Below, piece by piece: positions 23,655 to 36,462 of a stretch of 64,000 nt of DNA. Within the stretch, counting starts at the first letter, position 1; every line of letters starts with the position of its first letter. Both the position numbers and the translations under genes were made by a program. The notes beneath the pieces are model-generated. The model did no database searches and was not told where the DNA came from. It saw only the letters and a list, made by a program, of their open reading frames with translations. Source of the DNA: Palaemon carinicauda (lineage: Eukaryota > Arthropoda > Malacostraca > Decapoda > Palaemonidae); NCBI RefSeq assembly GCF_036898095.1, contig NC_090739.1:70040727-70104726 (forward strand). Direction: 5' to 3'.

Positions 23655-23668
23655 TAGGGGGGGAGCCA
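23655..23668 (+). other. Gypsy polypurine tract
   Basis: AGGGGGGGGAGCCA directly precedes the 3' LTR, the expected site for plus-strand DNA priming. Confidence 0.75.
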
Positions 23669-23965
23669 TGTACCAACCGTGTGTAACACGATCGTGTATA
23701 GTAACGACTTTTCATTTTTTGTATGTATTATGCCTGTATCTTCGCTCTCCCCTTGCACTGATAGGAACCTGAAATAACATGTCTGTTTTTTTCACCGTTA
23801 ACTGTTAACCGGTGAGCTTGTTGGTTGAACATGAAATTGCCTGTTATGTTTTGTATGCCCTTTTTGCCTGGAGTTTATGTATATATAAACGGATGTTCTG
23901 TAATAAAGTGGACTCACTTGCTTTCATCCTGCCTTTGAGTCACAACCTTCTCTCGGCCCGTCACA
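23669..23965 (+). repeat. Gypsy 3' LTR (297 bp)
   Basis: Same length and ends as 20990-21286, with scattered substitutions between the two copies. Confidence 0.93.
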
Positions 23966-24236
23966 ATATATATATTACCACCGAGAAAAGAGAAGACATA
24001 GTCGGTATGTAGGCCCCTGAAAATTGTTGGGGTAGGCCGTTGGCCTTGCAACCTCTCCCCATAAATACTTGCTGAAATGAAAAGTTGAAAGGAATTGCCT
24101 TCTAGCACCATCCCTCCTTAAGAGAGCAGAATGTTACCAGTGGTTCCCATCAGTCCTATTCAGACTTTTAAATGTATACCTTTGCTATGGACTGTTGATT
24201 CGTGTTGGATGTTTGCCAGTAATCAGCAGAATAAAT
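23966..24236. other. Unassigned DNA after the Gypsy element
   Basis: A short TA run, then sequence with no element I can name. Confidence 0.5.
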
Positions 24237-24527
<291 letters not shown>

Positions 24528-24604
24528 GTGTGTTTTGCATATCCATGATTTAGCATTTGAAGCATGAATGTGATATTGCATATTTTTTATTTCCTGGGAG
24601 TAAG

Positions 24605-25238
24605 TTGGCCATGGCACCAGCCACCCGTTGAGGTACTACCTCCAGAGAGTTATTGGGTCCTTTGACTGGCCACACAGTACTACATTCGATCCCTCTCTGG
24701 TTACGACTAATTTTTCCTTTTCTTATACATACACCGAATAGTCTGGCCCATTCTTTCCTCTGTCCTCATACACCTGCCAACACTGAGTTTACCAAATAAT
24801 TCTTCTTCCCTCAAGGGGTTAACTCCTGCACTGTAATTGTTCAATGGCTAATTACCTCTTGGTAAGGGTAGAAGAAACTTTATCTATGGTAAGCAGCTCT
24901 TCCTGGAGGACACTCCAAAATCAAACCATAGTTCTCTAGTCTTGGGTAGTGCCATAGCCTCTGTACCATGGCCTCCCACTGTCTTGGGTTAGAGTTCTCT
25001 AGCCTGAGGGTACACTCGGGCGCACTATTCTATCTAATTTCTCTTCCTCCTGTTTTGTTAAAGTTTTTACAGTTTATTTAGGAAATATTTATTTTAATGT
25101 TAGTGTTCTTAAAATGTTTTATTTTTCCTTGTTTCCTTTCCTCGCTGAGCTATTATCCCTGTTGGAGCCCCTGGGCTTATAGCATTCTGCTTTTCCAACT
25201 AGGGATGTAGCTTAACAAATAATAATAATAATAATAAC
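24605..25238 (+). mobile_element. SINE-like element, full-length copy with (TAA)n tail
   Basis: Plus-strand copy of the family at 7156-7836. The head starts near CCACCCGTTGAGGTACTACC, followed by CACACAGTACTACATTCGATCC, GGTAAGGGTAGAAGAAAC, TTGGGTTAGAGTTCTCTAG, the shared LINE-like 3' part (TTGGAGCCCCTGGGC, TTCCAACTAGGG) and (TAA)n. ATTCGATCC is only weakly B-box-like, and the corresponding base pattern is not kept in the copy at 53.4 kb, so a tRNA origin is not supported. No coding capacity. Confidence 0.78.
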
Positions 25239-25522
25239 AGCTCTTCTAGGAGGACACTCCAAAATCAAACCATTGTTCTCTTTCTTGAGGTTACACTCGG
25301 GTACACTATTCTATATTGTTTCTCTCTCTTGCTCCGGTTTTGTTAAAGTTTTCATAGTTTATTATGGAAATATTTATTATAATGTTGTTACTGTTCCTAG
25401 AATATTTTATTTTTCCTTGTTTCCTTGCCTCACTGGATTATTTTCACTATTGGAGCCCCTGGGCTTGAGCATCCTGCTTTTCCAACTAGTATTATAGCTT
25501 AGCAAGTAATAATAATAATAAT
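25239..25522 (+). mobile_element. SINE-like element, second 5'-truncated copy
   Basis: Begins inside the previous copy's (TAA)n tail at CAGCTCTTCTAGGAGGACAC, corresponding to the middle of the full-length unit, and runs to its own (TAA)n tail. Confidence 0.78.
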
Positions 25523-26204
<682 letters not shown>

Positions 26205-26225
26205 AATTACGGACTATTCTTCGAA

Positions 26226-26328
26226 GACAATTATTCGAAAACAGTTGCTCGATATTAAGTCTTCGAAAACCAATTGTTCGACACAATAGTTGCTCGAATT
26301 AACAATTGTTCGAAAAAGATAGCTATAG
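26226..26328. repeat. MULE-like left terminal inverted repeat with spaced TCGA motifs
   Basis: Six TCGA sites (26235, 26249, 26263, 26278, 26294, 26310) recur every 14-16 bp within AATTGTTCGA or AGTTGCTCGA contexts. The right end (27582-27683) repeats the pattern in inverted orientation. Confidence 0.85.
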
Positions 26329-26559
26329 AGATTTGTTTGATTGTTCAAAGAAAATAACAAGAAACAGTTGTTCATAAATATTTATTTTTATAAACACTTA
26401 CTTGGTTTATGTTATGAAGTACAAAAAATTAGTATTAATGGATATAAAAAAAGAGAGACAATTAAAAGAACATGAATTTATTTCCGGCTAATACAAGATG
26501 AAATAAGTTTAATTAAATGACATTTTAAAAACAAAATATTTGCAAGTTTACAAAGTGAA

Positions 26560-27480
26560 ATGATATGAAATTGCTCGTAAATAATCGATCACATCCTGAT
26601 ACTCAAAGAATTTATCAGTAAGCGACTTCAAGCGTTCTGCAGACTTCAATAAACACACTGACTCAAATGAGAAAAAAAAAAAAAAAAAAAAAAACACCCA
26701 TAATGATTACTAGATGTAAATTCTTCCTTAACTGCCTTTATTATAGCGGGATCAAAATCTGTTTACAGACTGAACATCTAAAGTCGGTGATATTGTTTTA
26801 ACAGTTTTAAGGAATTTTCCATGTTTGTTCATTCTTATTCGGTAATAAGGCAGAAACCAAAGGTATAACATAGCCGTTTTTCATTCCATGAATTGCATAA
26901 AGCTGCTCGAAAATAACTGGCACAGTTTTAAAGGTACCATCCATAAAATAATTCTTGCATGAAGCAAGCACACCGAGATTTTTCTGGGTTGAAATTACCA
27001 GCATTCTGTCTTCTACTTCTCCGGAATCGAATATCAAGAAAGATTTGCCCTTGCTTGTTCTCGTATCTTGTTCAGGTAATATTAAATCTTTTCGATGACT
27101 AACAGTTGATCTACAGTGGTCTTCCTGCCTCACTCGATTGATTGTTCGCTTTATACTGCTAGTTTGCGGTAGAGCGACTGCAACATAACCACTTAACTCT
27201 GCAGATGCGTTAGACATGATATAATGAGAAGCTCGTGTTAATCTTGCGTCAGTCTTCACTTTATCTATAAATTGTCGTACTTCAACAATTGTCGAGTTTC
27301 CTGAGTGATTATGTTCGCCAGAAGTAGAACTGATCGAGCCATCAATTGTTATAGCGCGACCTTTGTATTTTTCAGCAAAATGTTGTCATTTCCAATACAC
27401 CTTTGACCTTACTTTCTTGTCCTTCACATATAAGAATCCGTCCAGTAATAGCATGGCTCTTCACACCTCGCTTTGAATAA
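26560..27480 (-). pseudogene. MULE-type transposase remnant with FLYWCH-like N-terminus
   Basis: The best open part is 27259-26807 (150 codons). It contains KNYFMDGTFKTVP (MULE first catalytic Asp, DGTF), QLYAIHGMKNGYVIPLVSAL and LPNKNEQT, the hallmark blocks of the MULE transposase domain. Upstream, about 27430-27260 in other frames, are KVYWK, KYKGRAITIDG and SGEHNHSG, resembling a FLYWCH zinc finger, the DNA-binding module of many animal MULE-like proteins. Downstream the reading continues in other frames (DFDPAIIKAVKEEF near 26760-26700) and is broken by a poly-A expansion at 26671-26694. The remaining catalytic residues are not in one frame. Confidence 0.8.
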
Positions 27481-27581
27481 ATTCAGCCATGGCTCATTGC
27501 AAAGGGTGTTTCCTCTAAACTAGGAAAAAATCTTATTGAGTTTTCTCGGAAAACAAACATTGACAAAGAACAAATTATTTT

Positions 27582-27683
27582 CTATAGCTATCTTTTTCGA
27601 ACAATTGTTAATTCGAACAACTGTTGTGTCGAACAACTGGTTTTCGAAGAATTAATTTCGAGCAACTGTTTTCGAATAATTGT
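27582..27683. repeat. MULE-like right terminal inverted repeat
   Basis: Inverted copy of 26226-26328 with a few substitutions, starting CTATAGCTATCTTTTTCGAA and ending GAATAATTGTC. Confidence 0.88.
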
Positions 27684-27737
27684 CCGGATACATGCATATA
27701 TACATATATACATATGTGTGTGTATGTATGTATGTAT

Positions 27738-28368
27738 ATATTCTACCTTGTTTCGAGTATTGTTCTCCTGTCTGGTCTTCAGCTCCTGATTCTCGTCTTA
27801 ATTTGTTGAATTGGAACTTACGGTCAATTAACTTTCTTATTCCTGATGTAGATATCAATCTCTGGCACTGTCGTTCAATTAGTTCATTATGCGTGCTGCA
27901 TAAGATTTTTTTATAATTCTGACCATCCTTTACATTCAGATCTTCCCGGACTGTTCCATTCTGTTCGTAATACTAGGCATGCAGTTAATTCTATTAGCCA
28001 GGCCTTCTCCATCATGAGGCTCAATACTACACAAGAAGTTTTATTTCAGCTGTGACCAAGTTGTGGAATGATCTTCCTAATCCGGTAGTTGAATTAGTTA
28101 AACTTCAAAAGTTCAAACTTGCAGTAAATTTTTTATGTTGAACAGGCTAACATAAGTCTTTTTATAGTTTGGGTATATGAAATATCTGTTTCAATGTTAG
28201 TGTTTTTAGAATACTTTATTCTAAATTTTCATTGCTTCGTATATCGTTTATTTATTTCCTTATTTCCTTTTCTCACTGGGGTATTTTTCACTGTTTGAGC
28301 TCCTGCGATTAAAGCATCTTGCTTTTCCAACTAGGGTTGTAGCTTAGCTAGTAATAATAATAATAATG

Positions 28369-28403
<35 letters not shown>
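27738..28403 (+). mobile_element. CR1-like LINE, C-terminal and 3'-tail fragment
   Basis: A plus-strand end of LINE ORF2: LPCFEYCSPVWSSAPDSRLN, NLRSINFLIPDVDINLWHC, RSISSLCVLHKIF, then, after frameshifts, FISAVTKLWNDLPNPVVE and KLQKFKLA. The 3' tail CTCACTGGGG, TCTTGCTTTTCCAACTAGGG then (TAA)n follows. It is the same family as 44990-46055, 55472-55709 and 59726-61400. The LINE is 5'-truncated next to the MULE-like element, and at least three frame changes are visible. Confidence 0.85.
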
Positions 28404-28404
<1 letters not shown>

Positions 28405-28830
28405 TCCTTATTTCCTTTCCTCACTGGGCTATTTTTCCCAGTGTTTTTATTGTAGAAATTAATTATACTCTTTAAAGAAAAGGAAAATGTATGCTAAATG
28501 ATGAAAACGTTTCAGAACTTAGAGAAAACTATGACTAAAGTATAACTCAAATAGTCAAAGTCAAGGATTTTACTCGATTTCGAATGCACTCAGATTCATT
28601 TATCTTCAATATCCCGTAAATATATAAGAAACTGGTCAAAATCATGTATATTGTAAGAGTCATTTAAATACGGAGATGCTATGTAGTATGAATATAGTAG
28701 TCCACGTGTCTAAATAACATAATACTTAGAAAACATACTCCTTTTCTAGAGAGGCAGAATGATCACTAAAATAGCCAGCTACTGTAATTGGCGGGAATTT
28801 CAAACACAGTTGTTAACCGAGCTCACATTG
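28404..28830. other. Unassigned DNA after the (TAA)n tail
   Basis: The first 45 bases repeat part of the LINE tail (TTTCCTTTCCTCACTGGGCT). Beyond that nothing is recognised. Confidence 0.5.
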
Positions 28831-28914
28831 AATAAAGAGAAATAGCTGTCAGCTCAGTAACCATTCCTCGATATACTATACGTACACTGAAGTATAAAGG
28901 AGTAACTATAATAA

Positions 28915-30240
28915 TGGAAGATTGCTTAAAAAAACACAAAACGTATAGGACAAGAACCGTCGTAATTAAGGTCTGCAATTATCTTCGTGAGCGAAGGAAG
29001 CCGAAGATGATATTGGAAAGAGGACTGCTGTTGCAACAGGAGTATCTGTTCGTTCCATTTAGTGGATAAAACAACACAAGCGTGGAGAGATGCACTCCCC
29101 ACCCCCTAGGTCAAGAAAGTCACCAGTAATGGGAGCCTGGGATGATTTTGATAAGGATTGTGTACGTCGGGAGATAATGGCTTTCTACAAAAAAGGTGAA
29201 ATTCCAACAATAAAAAACTGCTGGATAAGGTGAAGAAGCCACCTCCGAATTTCCCTGGTGCTTACTGTATATGTCCCTTCTCAAACTCGTTAATGAACTC
29301 TGCTTTCGTTATAAAAATGTTGAAAGCGGTAGGAAGCTCTTCATGGAAAGGAACGATATTATTCTTGCAAGAAATAACTATCTAAGGCTTATTGATGAAA
29401 AATATATCTGGATGAAACACGGGTTAATCAAAATGAGTGTGTGGACAAATGTTGAACTCTACCCAATGGAATTGTTGGTCCTCGACTGAAGACGTGTTAA
29501 GGACCTAGATTTATCATATTGCATGCTGGGGGAGAAAATGGATTCGTACCAGGAGGATTCATATTTTTTCCGATCGAAAAATGGTAACAAGGGTGACTAC
29601 CATGACAGTATGAATCATACATGCTTCCTATCTTAGTTTCAAACACAGCTACTGGTAAACATTCCCGCTAGGTCGCTCATTGTCTTAGATAATGCTCCAT
29701 ATCATCCAAAAATATTGAACAAAACACCTGTCAGCAGTTCAAGGAGATAGGATATTGTTTCATAGTTGACTAACCACAATATTGCTCATGACCCTTCCTA
29801 TACCAAAACCGAGCTTCTAGATGTGGTAAAGCAGCAAAAGTACCCCTAAGAGTACGAAATTGACAAAATCGCTAGAGATGCTGACCATGAAGTACTCAGA
29901 CTTCCTCCTTATCACTGCGAGTTCAACCCGATAGAATTGATTTGGGCACAAGTAAAGAATGAGTTTAAGAAATGCAATTCAAATCCAAATCAGACTTTGA
30001 CAAATGTTGAACGTATAGCTAAACGTGCAATTGGCAGAGTTATAACAGCAGAGGACTGAAAGTCATGTATGCGTCATGCAAGAGAAGTGGAGGATATTTA
30101 TAGAAAAAGGGATTTTGCACGTGACCATCTAACTAAGAAATTGATTATAAACATCACCAGTGACAGTGAGGAGTCGGAAAGCGATGATGAATGAATTTTT
30201 TCCTGTTATTGTTTGCTGTAGCCTATCCAGTGATGAATTA
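28915..30240 (+). pseudogene. Tc1/mariner-type DDE transposase, decayed
   Basis: Plus-strand transposase remnant in shifting frames. N-terminal part: ATG at 28915, then RTAVATGVSVRSI (helix-turn-helix-like), DDFDKDCVRREIMAFYKKGE (about 29140-29205). Middle: CFRYKNVESGRKLFMERNDI and LARNNYLR (29271-29400), then FIILHAGGENGFVPG, NKGDYHDSMNH, IVLDNAPYHPK (second catalytic Asp in DNAPYH, about 29680-29710). C-terminal: LPPYHCEFNPIELIWAQVK (third catalytic Glu region, about 29905-29960), followed by an open stretch ending SDSEESESDDE. Block order is that of DDE_3 transposases. Stops and frameshifts occur throughout. Confidence 0.82.
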
Positions 30241-30427
30241 ATGTGTTTTCTTTTGTTGAATCAATTAAATGTTTAATGTATCAAGATGTATGTTTATTTT
30301 ACCGAAGCACGTTTTCATATATTGAAAGCAAATTCCCATTCTTAAAAGTTTGTTAGACCAAGTTATAACGCAGTGAAACTTCAAGGTATCACTAGCAAAA
30401 TATAGTGGGTGGAGGATGAGGGTCAAG

Positions 30428-31689
<1,262 letters not shown>

Positions 31690-34650
31690 ACTTGTAGTAC
31701 TTACACCTGCCACGGCATTTCTTCTCATTCTATTCTTGGCGAGATTTTGGTATCACTGGAAAATCTGTCCAGTATGGAAACCAGGTACCATCATTGTGTT
31801 GCCATCAGTGGGGTTTCTTGCAAAGAGATCAAATCTAGCCTCATATCTTCATATGAACTGCTTCTGTTTTACATTAACATAATAATCCTTCAATGTTTTG
31901 TAAGTCTTCATCTTGTACAGCTGGTGATGTGGAATTTAATTTGGTGAAGGTGGTTGTGGCACACTGAAACTTTCCCTTTCCATGAAAGGCAGACACTGTC
32001 ACACTTACTAAATTAATTTAAAAAAGGGAAGGGCTGAGGCTTTGTGGACCAATGGCTGCTGCAATTTCATGGATAGTTATCTACCTCATGTCTTACCTTT
32101 TCTGAATTTAATCCATAGTTTCTCCAAATCAAATTTTCCATGCTAGATACTGCTCTGATGACATCATTAGTGTCTGAACTACATATGACTGCAATTGAGA
32201 TATTTTCATGCTTTGCAGCAAGCAAAAGGACTCTAGTAACTGTCTATTAGTGAGTGCAGCCTTGTAGGACAGCAGCGTGCTGTTCAGCTTTGGTACAAAG
32301 TGCAGCATCTTCTTTGGGGACAGTAATGCATGTTGTATCATCTGCTTGAGGAGAAACGATTCTTTCTGTTAAATATGCAAATAGTTCAGTTTATTCTGGT
32401 AATTCCTGAAGAAGCTGACCGGATTGTTGGGAGTTATTGCAGTGCAAATCACTTTGCCGCAAACTCTTGTGCCTCTTTTTTTTTTTTTTTTCTCGTTTTT
32501 GTATTTTTATATTGCTTGATCTACACATATGACATATAATATGTGCTTATTTGTACTTCTGTATGTGCTTCTGTACCAGGGACAGGATTTCATCTATTGC
32601 ATAAGAATCAAATGTAGACCCCTGGTTGGTGTAAGAGCATTTACAATAACTAAACCATCCATTAAGATAACCCCAACAGTAGGTTTTTATTTTTTATTTT
32701 TTTATTTTTTTTTTAATTTTTTTTTTTTTTTTTTGTCATGGATGTCTGATGCATGCTGTGCTGGTAGAGATATCAGCTTTGACTAGGTGTCCTGATGCAT
32801 CTGCCCATTTTGTGCCAGAGATACTGGGCAATTATGATTTTCATGTTAAAAGAATTAATTTAAGTCACTCTGTTCTTACAAGATATGAAGAGGCATAGGA
32901 ATAGATTACTGTCTTCCTTTATGGTCTGCAGTGACTGTTTGCTCTTGGACTCTGTAGCAGATATCTTGCGACTGAACAATAAGATTTTATTCTTGTGTAC
33001 TGGCTCGCAGAATTTGCTGGGTGTCATTAGTCTCTTTTAATAAAGTTTATGAATTGTGTCTATTCAAGGCTTTTCATAGATCTCAAGGATTCACTAACTT
33101 TGCTGTCCATAATTTCATGACTGTCTAACACAATCAAATCCACTGAATCTTCCTCAAAAGGGCTGCCCATTTCTTTGATTACTGTTTCTAGATTTTGAAA
33201 CATTTCAAGAAAGGTTTTCTGCACAGTTTCAGTTTCATTAGGATGCATATCATCAGATTTTGGATCAGCATCACTTCTAGTCTCAAACTCGTCAGTCGGT
33301 GGCTTGGTTCAGCACCAGCAACTGTCCATATTCCAAGAGCATCTTCATCTTCCAATAGGCCGATGGCTTCTCCATCTCCTTTCACATGAGCATTAGTCTA
33401 GTTATGAGCTTGGTCTATATCCAAATTAATTGAAAGCCACCTAGCATACTGTACATGGTATAGGACAAAGAGGAAATGAATGAGTTCCTGCAGCACATCT
33501 TTATACAATTTGAAATAAGACTCTTGATGAAAATGAAAACTAGAAGCTTTAGCTGAAACACAAGATTCCAAAAGTGGAATTGTGAACACTCTGACTCTCC
33601 TTTTCTGATTCAGCTTTCCCAACTTTGCTCACTTTCTTTTTCTTCTTTCTGGATGTATGCCATATAGGTGACTTTGCGCAGATGTTATAAACTGTTATCG
33701 CTGTAAATATGTTATAGACATGTTTTCTTCTTAATGAAGCAGAGATAAACTATTCTACTGTCCAGGAGTAGCTATTTCTGCTTCTCCAAGAGCACAAGTC
33801 CAACCTCTATCTTTCAAGAGATCACTCAGAATTTTGAATGCTCTTATTTCTAAATGCAGCCCTCAAAACATAATAACCATATCAACATGCTGGAATGGCT
33901 ATTCTAATTTGATTTACTTGGCAGATACAAAATAGTACCTAATCAACCACTAGAACGGGGATTTAACCAGAATTGGGAAATTGTGTTGCTGCTCTTTCAA
34001 TGTCCATGGAATATTTCATCATTGCAACTGAATGATCTGTCTCTTGAAAAAGAGGCTACATTGGTGACAAACTTATTTAAAAAAGGACCTGTGCTGCCCA
34101 AGATAATATGTACACATGATTTTCACTCATGTCTGACAGACTGGCTTTTTCAAGCCATTCATAATCTATAGAAATATGCATACGAGGCCCAACTTGTTAG
34201 TGTCCTGAACTTCCATTGGATGAAGAGAGGGGATTGTCATGTTTAAAGTGAGTAGTGGGTACGTACATTCCTGTAATATTGAAGAAGAGAAGGTACTTTT
34301 CTTTTACTTTGTTCCTCTTTTGATGGTTTGGGCCAAGTTTCTGTCTTCATCCTTTTCATCAGTGCTTGTATGCTGAAACAAAGATATGCTTGTTGTTGCA
34401 TTTGAAACATGTTCCAGATTGTCAACAGCACAAGTTGTAAAGAGCCCTTTTCTTAGTGTAGTGGGACAAACTACTTCCTCCACAGCCCTTGCTACAACTT
34501 CATCTCCCAACCCTTTAATCAATTTCATAATCATATCGTAGCTGTTGCTGATTCCATATTGATGAAGTGGATCAATTAATTGATGCTTTCTGGTTTTTGC
34601 AAAGACCATGAATCCAAGGTTTATTAGAAAGGGAGGTTCTCTTGATGTGA
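31690..34650 (-). pseudogene. Decayed copy of an uncharacterised multi-copy protein with a C-terminal CXC segment
   Basis: Minus-strand blocks appear in consistent order over 3 kb. They are NLGFMVFAKTRKHQLID and KGLFTTCAVDN (34640-34430), HVYILSWAAQ (about 34110), DMVIMF and GLHLEIRAFKILSDLLKDRG (about 33880-33810), YHVQYARWLSINL (about 33440), DQAHN and KGDGEAIGLLEDEDAL (33400-33330), EDAALCTKAEQHAAVL (about 32310-32260), SLRPFFK to FHEKGK-like sequence (about 32020-31970), and a Cys-rich end CRGRCKYYKSGLDC and ALCKCTC (about 31720-31655), which resembles a tesmin/TSO1 CXC motif. I recall a protein family with this block order in decapods, cnidarians and other invertebrates, of unknown function and often multi-copy. 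Stops and frameshifts are frequent and the N-terminal third is absent. It could also be an intron-containing gene remnant. Confidence 0.6.
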
Positions 34651-35469
34651 AATGCCCGGTAAATGTTGAAGATGCATTTTTTAAATTAGAAAATTAAACT
34701 GATAGTTGCAGTTACCCCAAATCCATCTGTTACGTGACCATTTACCTTATATATGAACTTAAGTACCAACTTTTGCCTTTTTTGTAGACATTTTTATACA
34801 GTAACGGCCATCTTGGTGATTTCTAGGGAGCAAATTATGTATTTAAGTATGTAAAGGCTTGCTTTCAATATTTTAACCTAAACAGGGAGTGACAGGAATT
34901 AAAAAGTGATTAACAAATTAAATCTCAATGTTCTGATATCCACAAGATGCCAGAAAACTTCAAATCAGTCAATCAAAATCCAAAAGGAGCCATTTTGAAA
35001 GCCTGCCGGCTATCTTGAAAAAATTGCAAAATTTTGTCTGGCCTGAGGTTGATGATGAGACAGAAAATTAAGAAGAATCGGTGTGCCAGATTTCATACTT
35101 ATATCACTATTTGCACTTTTATTTGGAAGTTACCCTCTCTACTATATGATTTAATGTGGCATCATAATATTATGTAAATGCACTCTAATCTCTAGCAGAA
35201 AACGTCGGTTTGAATACCAATTGAGGGCGGTGAGGTATTAAAAACTTTTTAAAACACGTTTTACCTGTGGACTTGATTAATGTATTAAGTATCTGGTACT
35301 TATTCAACTAAAATGTCTAGGGTGGAGATGAGGATTGCATTAAGAACTTCTGCCTTAGCTATGATGCTAATATGTATGCTTTTAACACACAAAAAAAATT
35401 TTTACGTTATTGTTCAGTATATATACTTACCAGTACATGGTATAAATAGATGTCAGTTTTTTAATTTTT
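34651..35469. other. Unassigned DNA upstream of the CXC-protein remnant
   Basis: Contains ACGGCCATCTTGGTGATTTC and GGAGCCATTTTGAAAGCC, reminiscent of repeat sequence, but no coding blocks of the protein family. No other gene is recognised. Confidence 0.45.
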
Positions 35470-35830
35470 TTTTATCATCCTCATCTCCTACTCCTATTGA
35501 CGCAAAGGGCCTCGGTTAGATTTTGCCAGTTGTCTCTATCTTGAGCTTTTAATTCAATACTTCTCCATTCATCATCATCTACTTCGCTGTTCATAGTCAT
35601 CAGCCATGTAGGCCTGGATCTTCCAACTCTTCTAGTGCCTTTTTGAGCCCAGTTGAACGTTTGGTGAACTATTCTCTCTTGGAAGTGCGAAGAGCATTCC
35701 CAAACCATCTCCATCTACCCCTCGTCATGATCTCGTCCACATTTCTAATCCTGTTCTGCCATTTAAATTCCCATATTTTTCTGAGGGCATTGTTCTCAAA
35801 TCTACTGAATCTATTGCCGATTGTTTGTAA
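35470..35830 (-). mobile_element. LINE 3'-terminal fragment (third non-LTR family)
   Basis: The minus-strand frame 35714-35481 reads FQERIVHQTFNWAQKGTRRV, GRSRPTWLMTMNSEVDDDEW and AQDRDNWQNLTEALC, the basic C-terminal end typical of RTE-like or related LINE ORF2 proteins. The tail lies toward 35470 (CATCCTCATCTCC on the plus strand). It differs from the RTE copies at 12-18 and 57 kb. A further 100 bp of damaged coding sequence continues to about 35830, ahead of unrelated DNA. Confidence 0.7.
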
Positions 35831-36139
35831 AATTATTTTGTGGTTTCATTATACCTTAGGATTTAAGATTATTGGCATAAATTACAATTTTCTCTTAAAA
35901 ATGATAAAACAGCACTTTCAAATTAATTGTAAAGACTTCAGATATAGTTTTTTTTTTTTTTTTTGGTAATAAAGTCCTGGTATGTTAACAAAGAAATCAT
36001 TATAAGATTCAGTTGGCAATAATGACTACTAGAAATAATAAATGGATTTTGCAGAATTAATTTCTTTCAGTGCAGGAACTCATTTAAAAAAATTCCATCT
36101 TGTTGTTAGTCTTTATATAGTACGCAAATGATGCAAAAG

Positions 36140-36462
36140 TTTAAAGGTTTAAAGACCGCTCATGAATGGCAGAGGCAAGGTACAGTACATTGCCCTATCA
36201 AGCAGGACAATGCCGTAGAGACTGACCATATATACACAATATCAAAGCCCAAGCCCCCTCTCCACCCAAGCTAGGACCAACGAGGGCCAGGCAATGGCTG
36301 CTGATGACTCAGCAGATAGACCAGGCCCTCCCAAACCCCCATTCTTCGCTCACAAGGATGGTGAGGCTGCAGCGACCAAAGAAACTAAAGAGTTTGAGCC
36401 TGACTCGAACCCCAGTCTGGCATTCATCAGTCAGGGACGTTACCACATCGGCGATCACAGTC
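36140..36462 (-). mobile_element. tRNA-derived SINE
   Basis: Minus-strand unit. The 5' end at about 36462 has a possible A box TGGTAACGTCC (36434-36444) and, about 25 bases further on, a good B box GGTTCGAGTC (36402-36411), a spacing close to that in tRNA genes. The body follows and the 3' end at about 36140 is CTTTAAACCTTTAAA. I recall this repeat as common in decapod genomes. The 96-codon plus-strand frame (36294-36584) over it is not a gene. Confidence 0.75.

Larger units (their letters stand above)
20990..23965 (+). mobile_element. Ty3/Gypsy LTR retrotransposon, internally deleted
   Basis: Two 297-bp direct LTRs, both starting TGTACCAACCGTGTGT and ending CGTCACA, enclose a primer-binding site, gag-like, protease and RT sequence on the plus strand. 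The interior is only about 2.4 kb because most of RNase H and the integrase core are missing; the frame jumps from the start of RNase H to an integrase C-terminal-like tail near 23510-23530. Internal sequence is markedly more GC-rich than its surroundings. I see no convincing target duplication: the left flank ends TTTAT and the right flank starts ATATA. LTR divergence of roughly 8-9 percent by eye suggests an older insertion than the BEL/Pao element. Confidence 0.93.
26226..27683 (-). mobile_element. MULE-like DNA transposon with about 103-bp terminal inverted repeats
   Basis: The ends 26226-26328 and 27582-27683 are inverted copies beginning GACAATTATTCGAAAACAG. Between them a minus-strand transposase remnant carries MULE motifs. 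The 1.46-kb length is short for an autonomous MULE, and the transposase is broken, so this copy is non-autonomous. No clear 9-bp target duplication is visible; both flanks are TACATA-rich, which would hide or blur one. The left end may extend to about 26210, because another TTCGAA lies at 26220-26225. Confidence 0.85.

Noticed and set aside
20985..23970. Target-site duplication of the Gypsy element
   Set aside because: The bases directly outside the two LTRs do not match. The right flank is TA-repeat sequence and may have been altered.
24660..24690. B-box-like TTCGATCC in the SINE-like head as proof of a tRNA origin
   Set aside because: The matching position in the copy at 53.4 kb reads GGATCC and no A box lies at tRNA spacing.
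26226..26328. Spaced TCGA motifs as a CRISPR-like or satellite array
   Set aside because: The motifs are too short and degenerate, and they are mirrored at the other end of the element, which identifies them as a transposon terminal inverted repeat.
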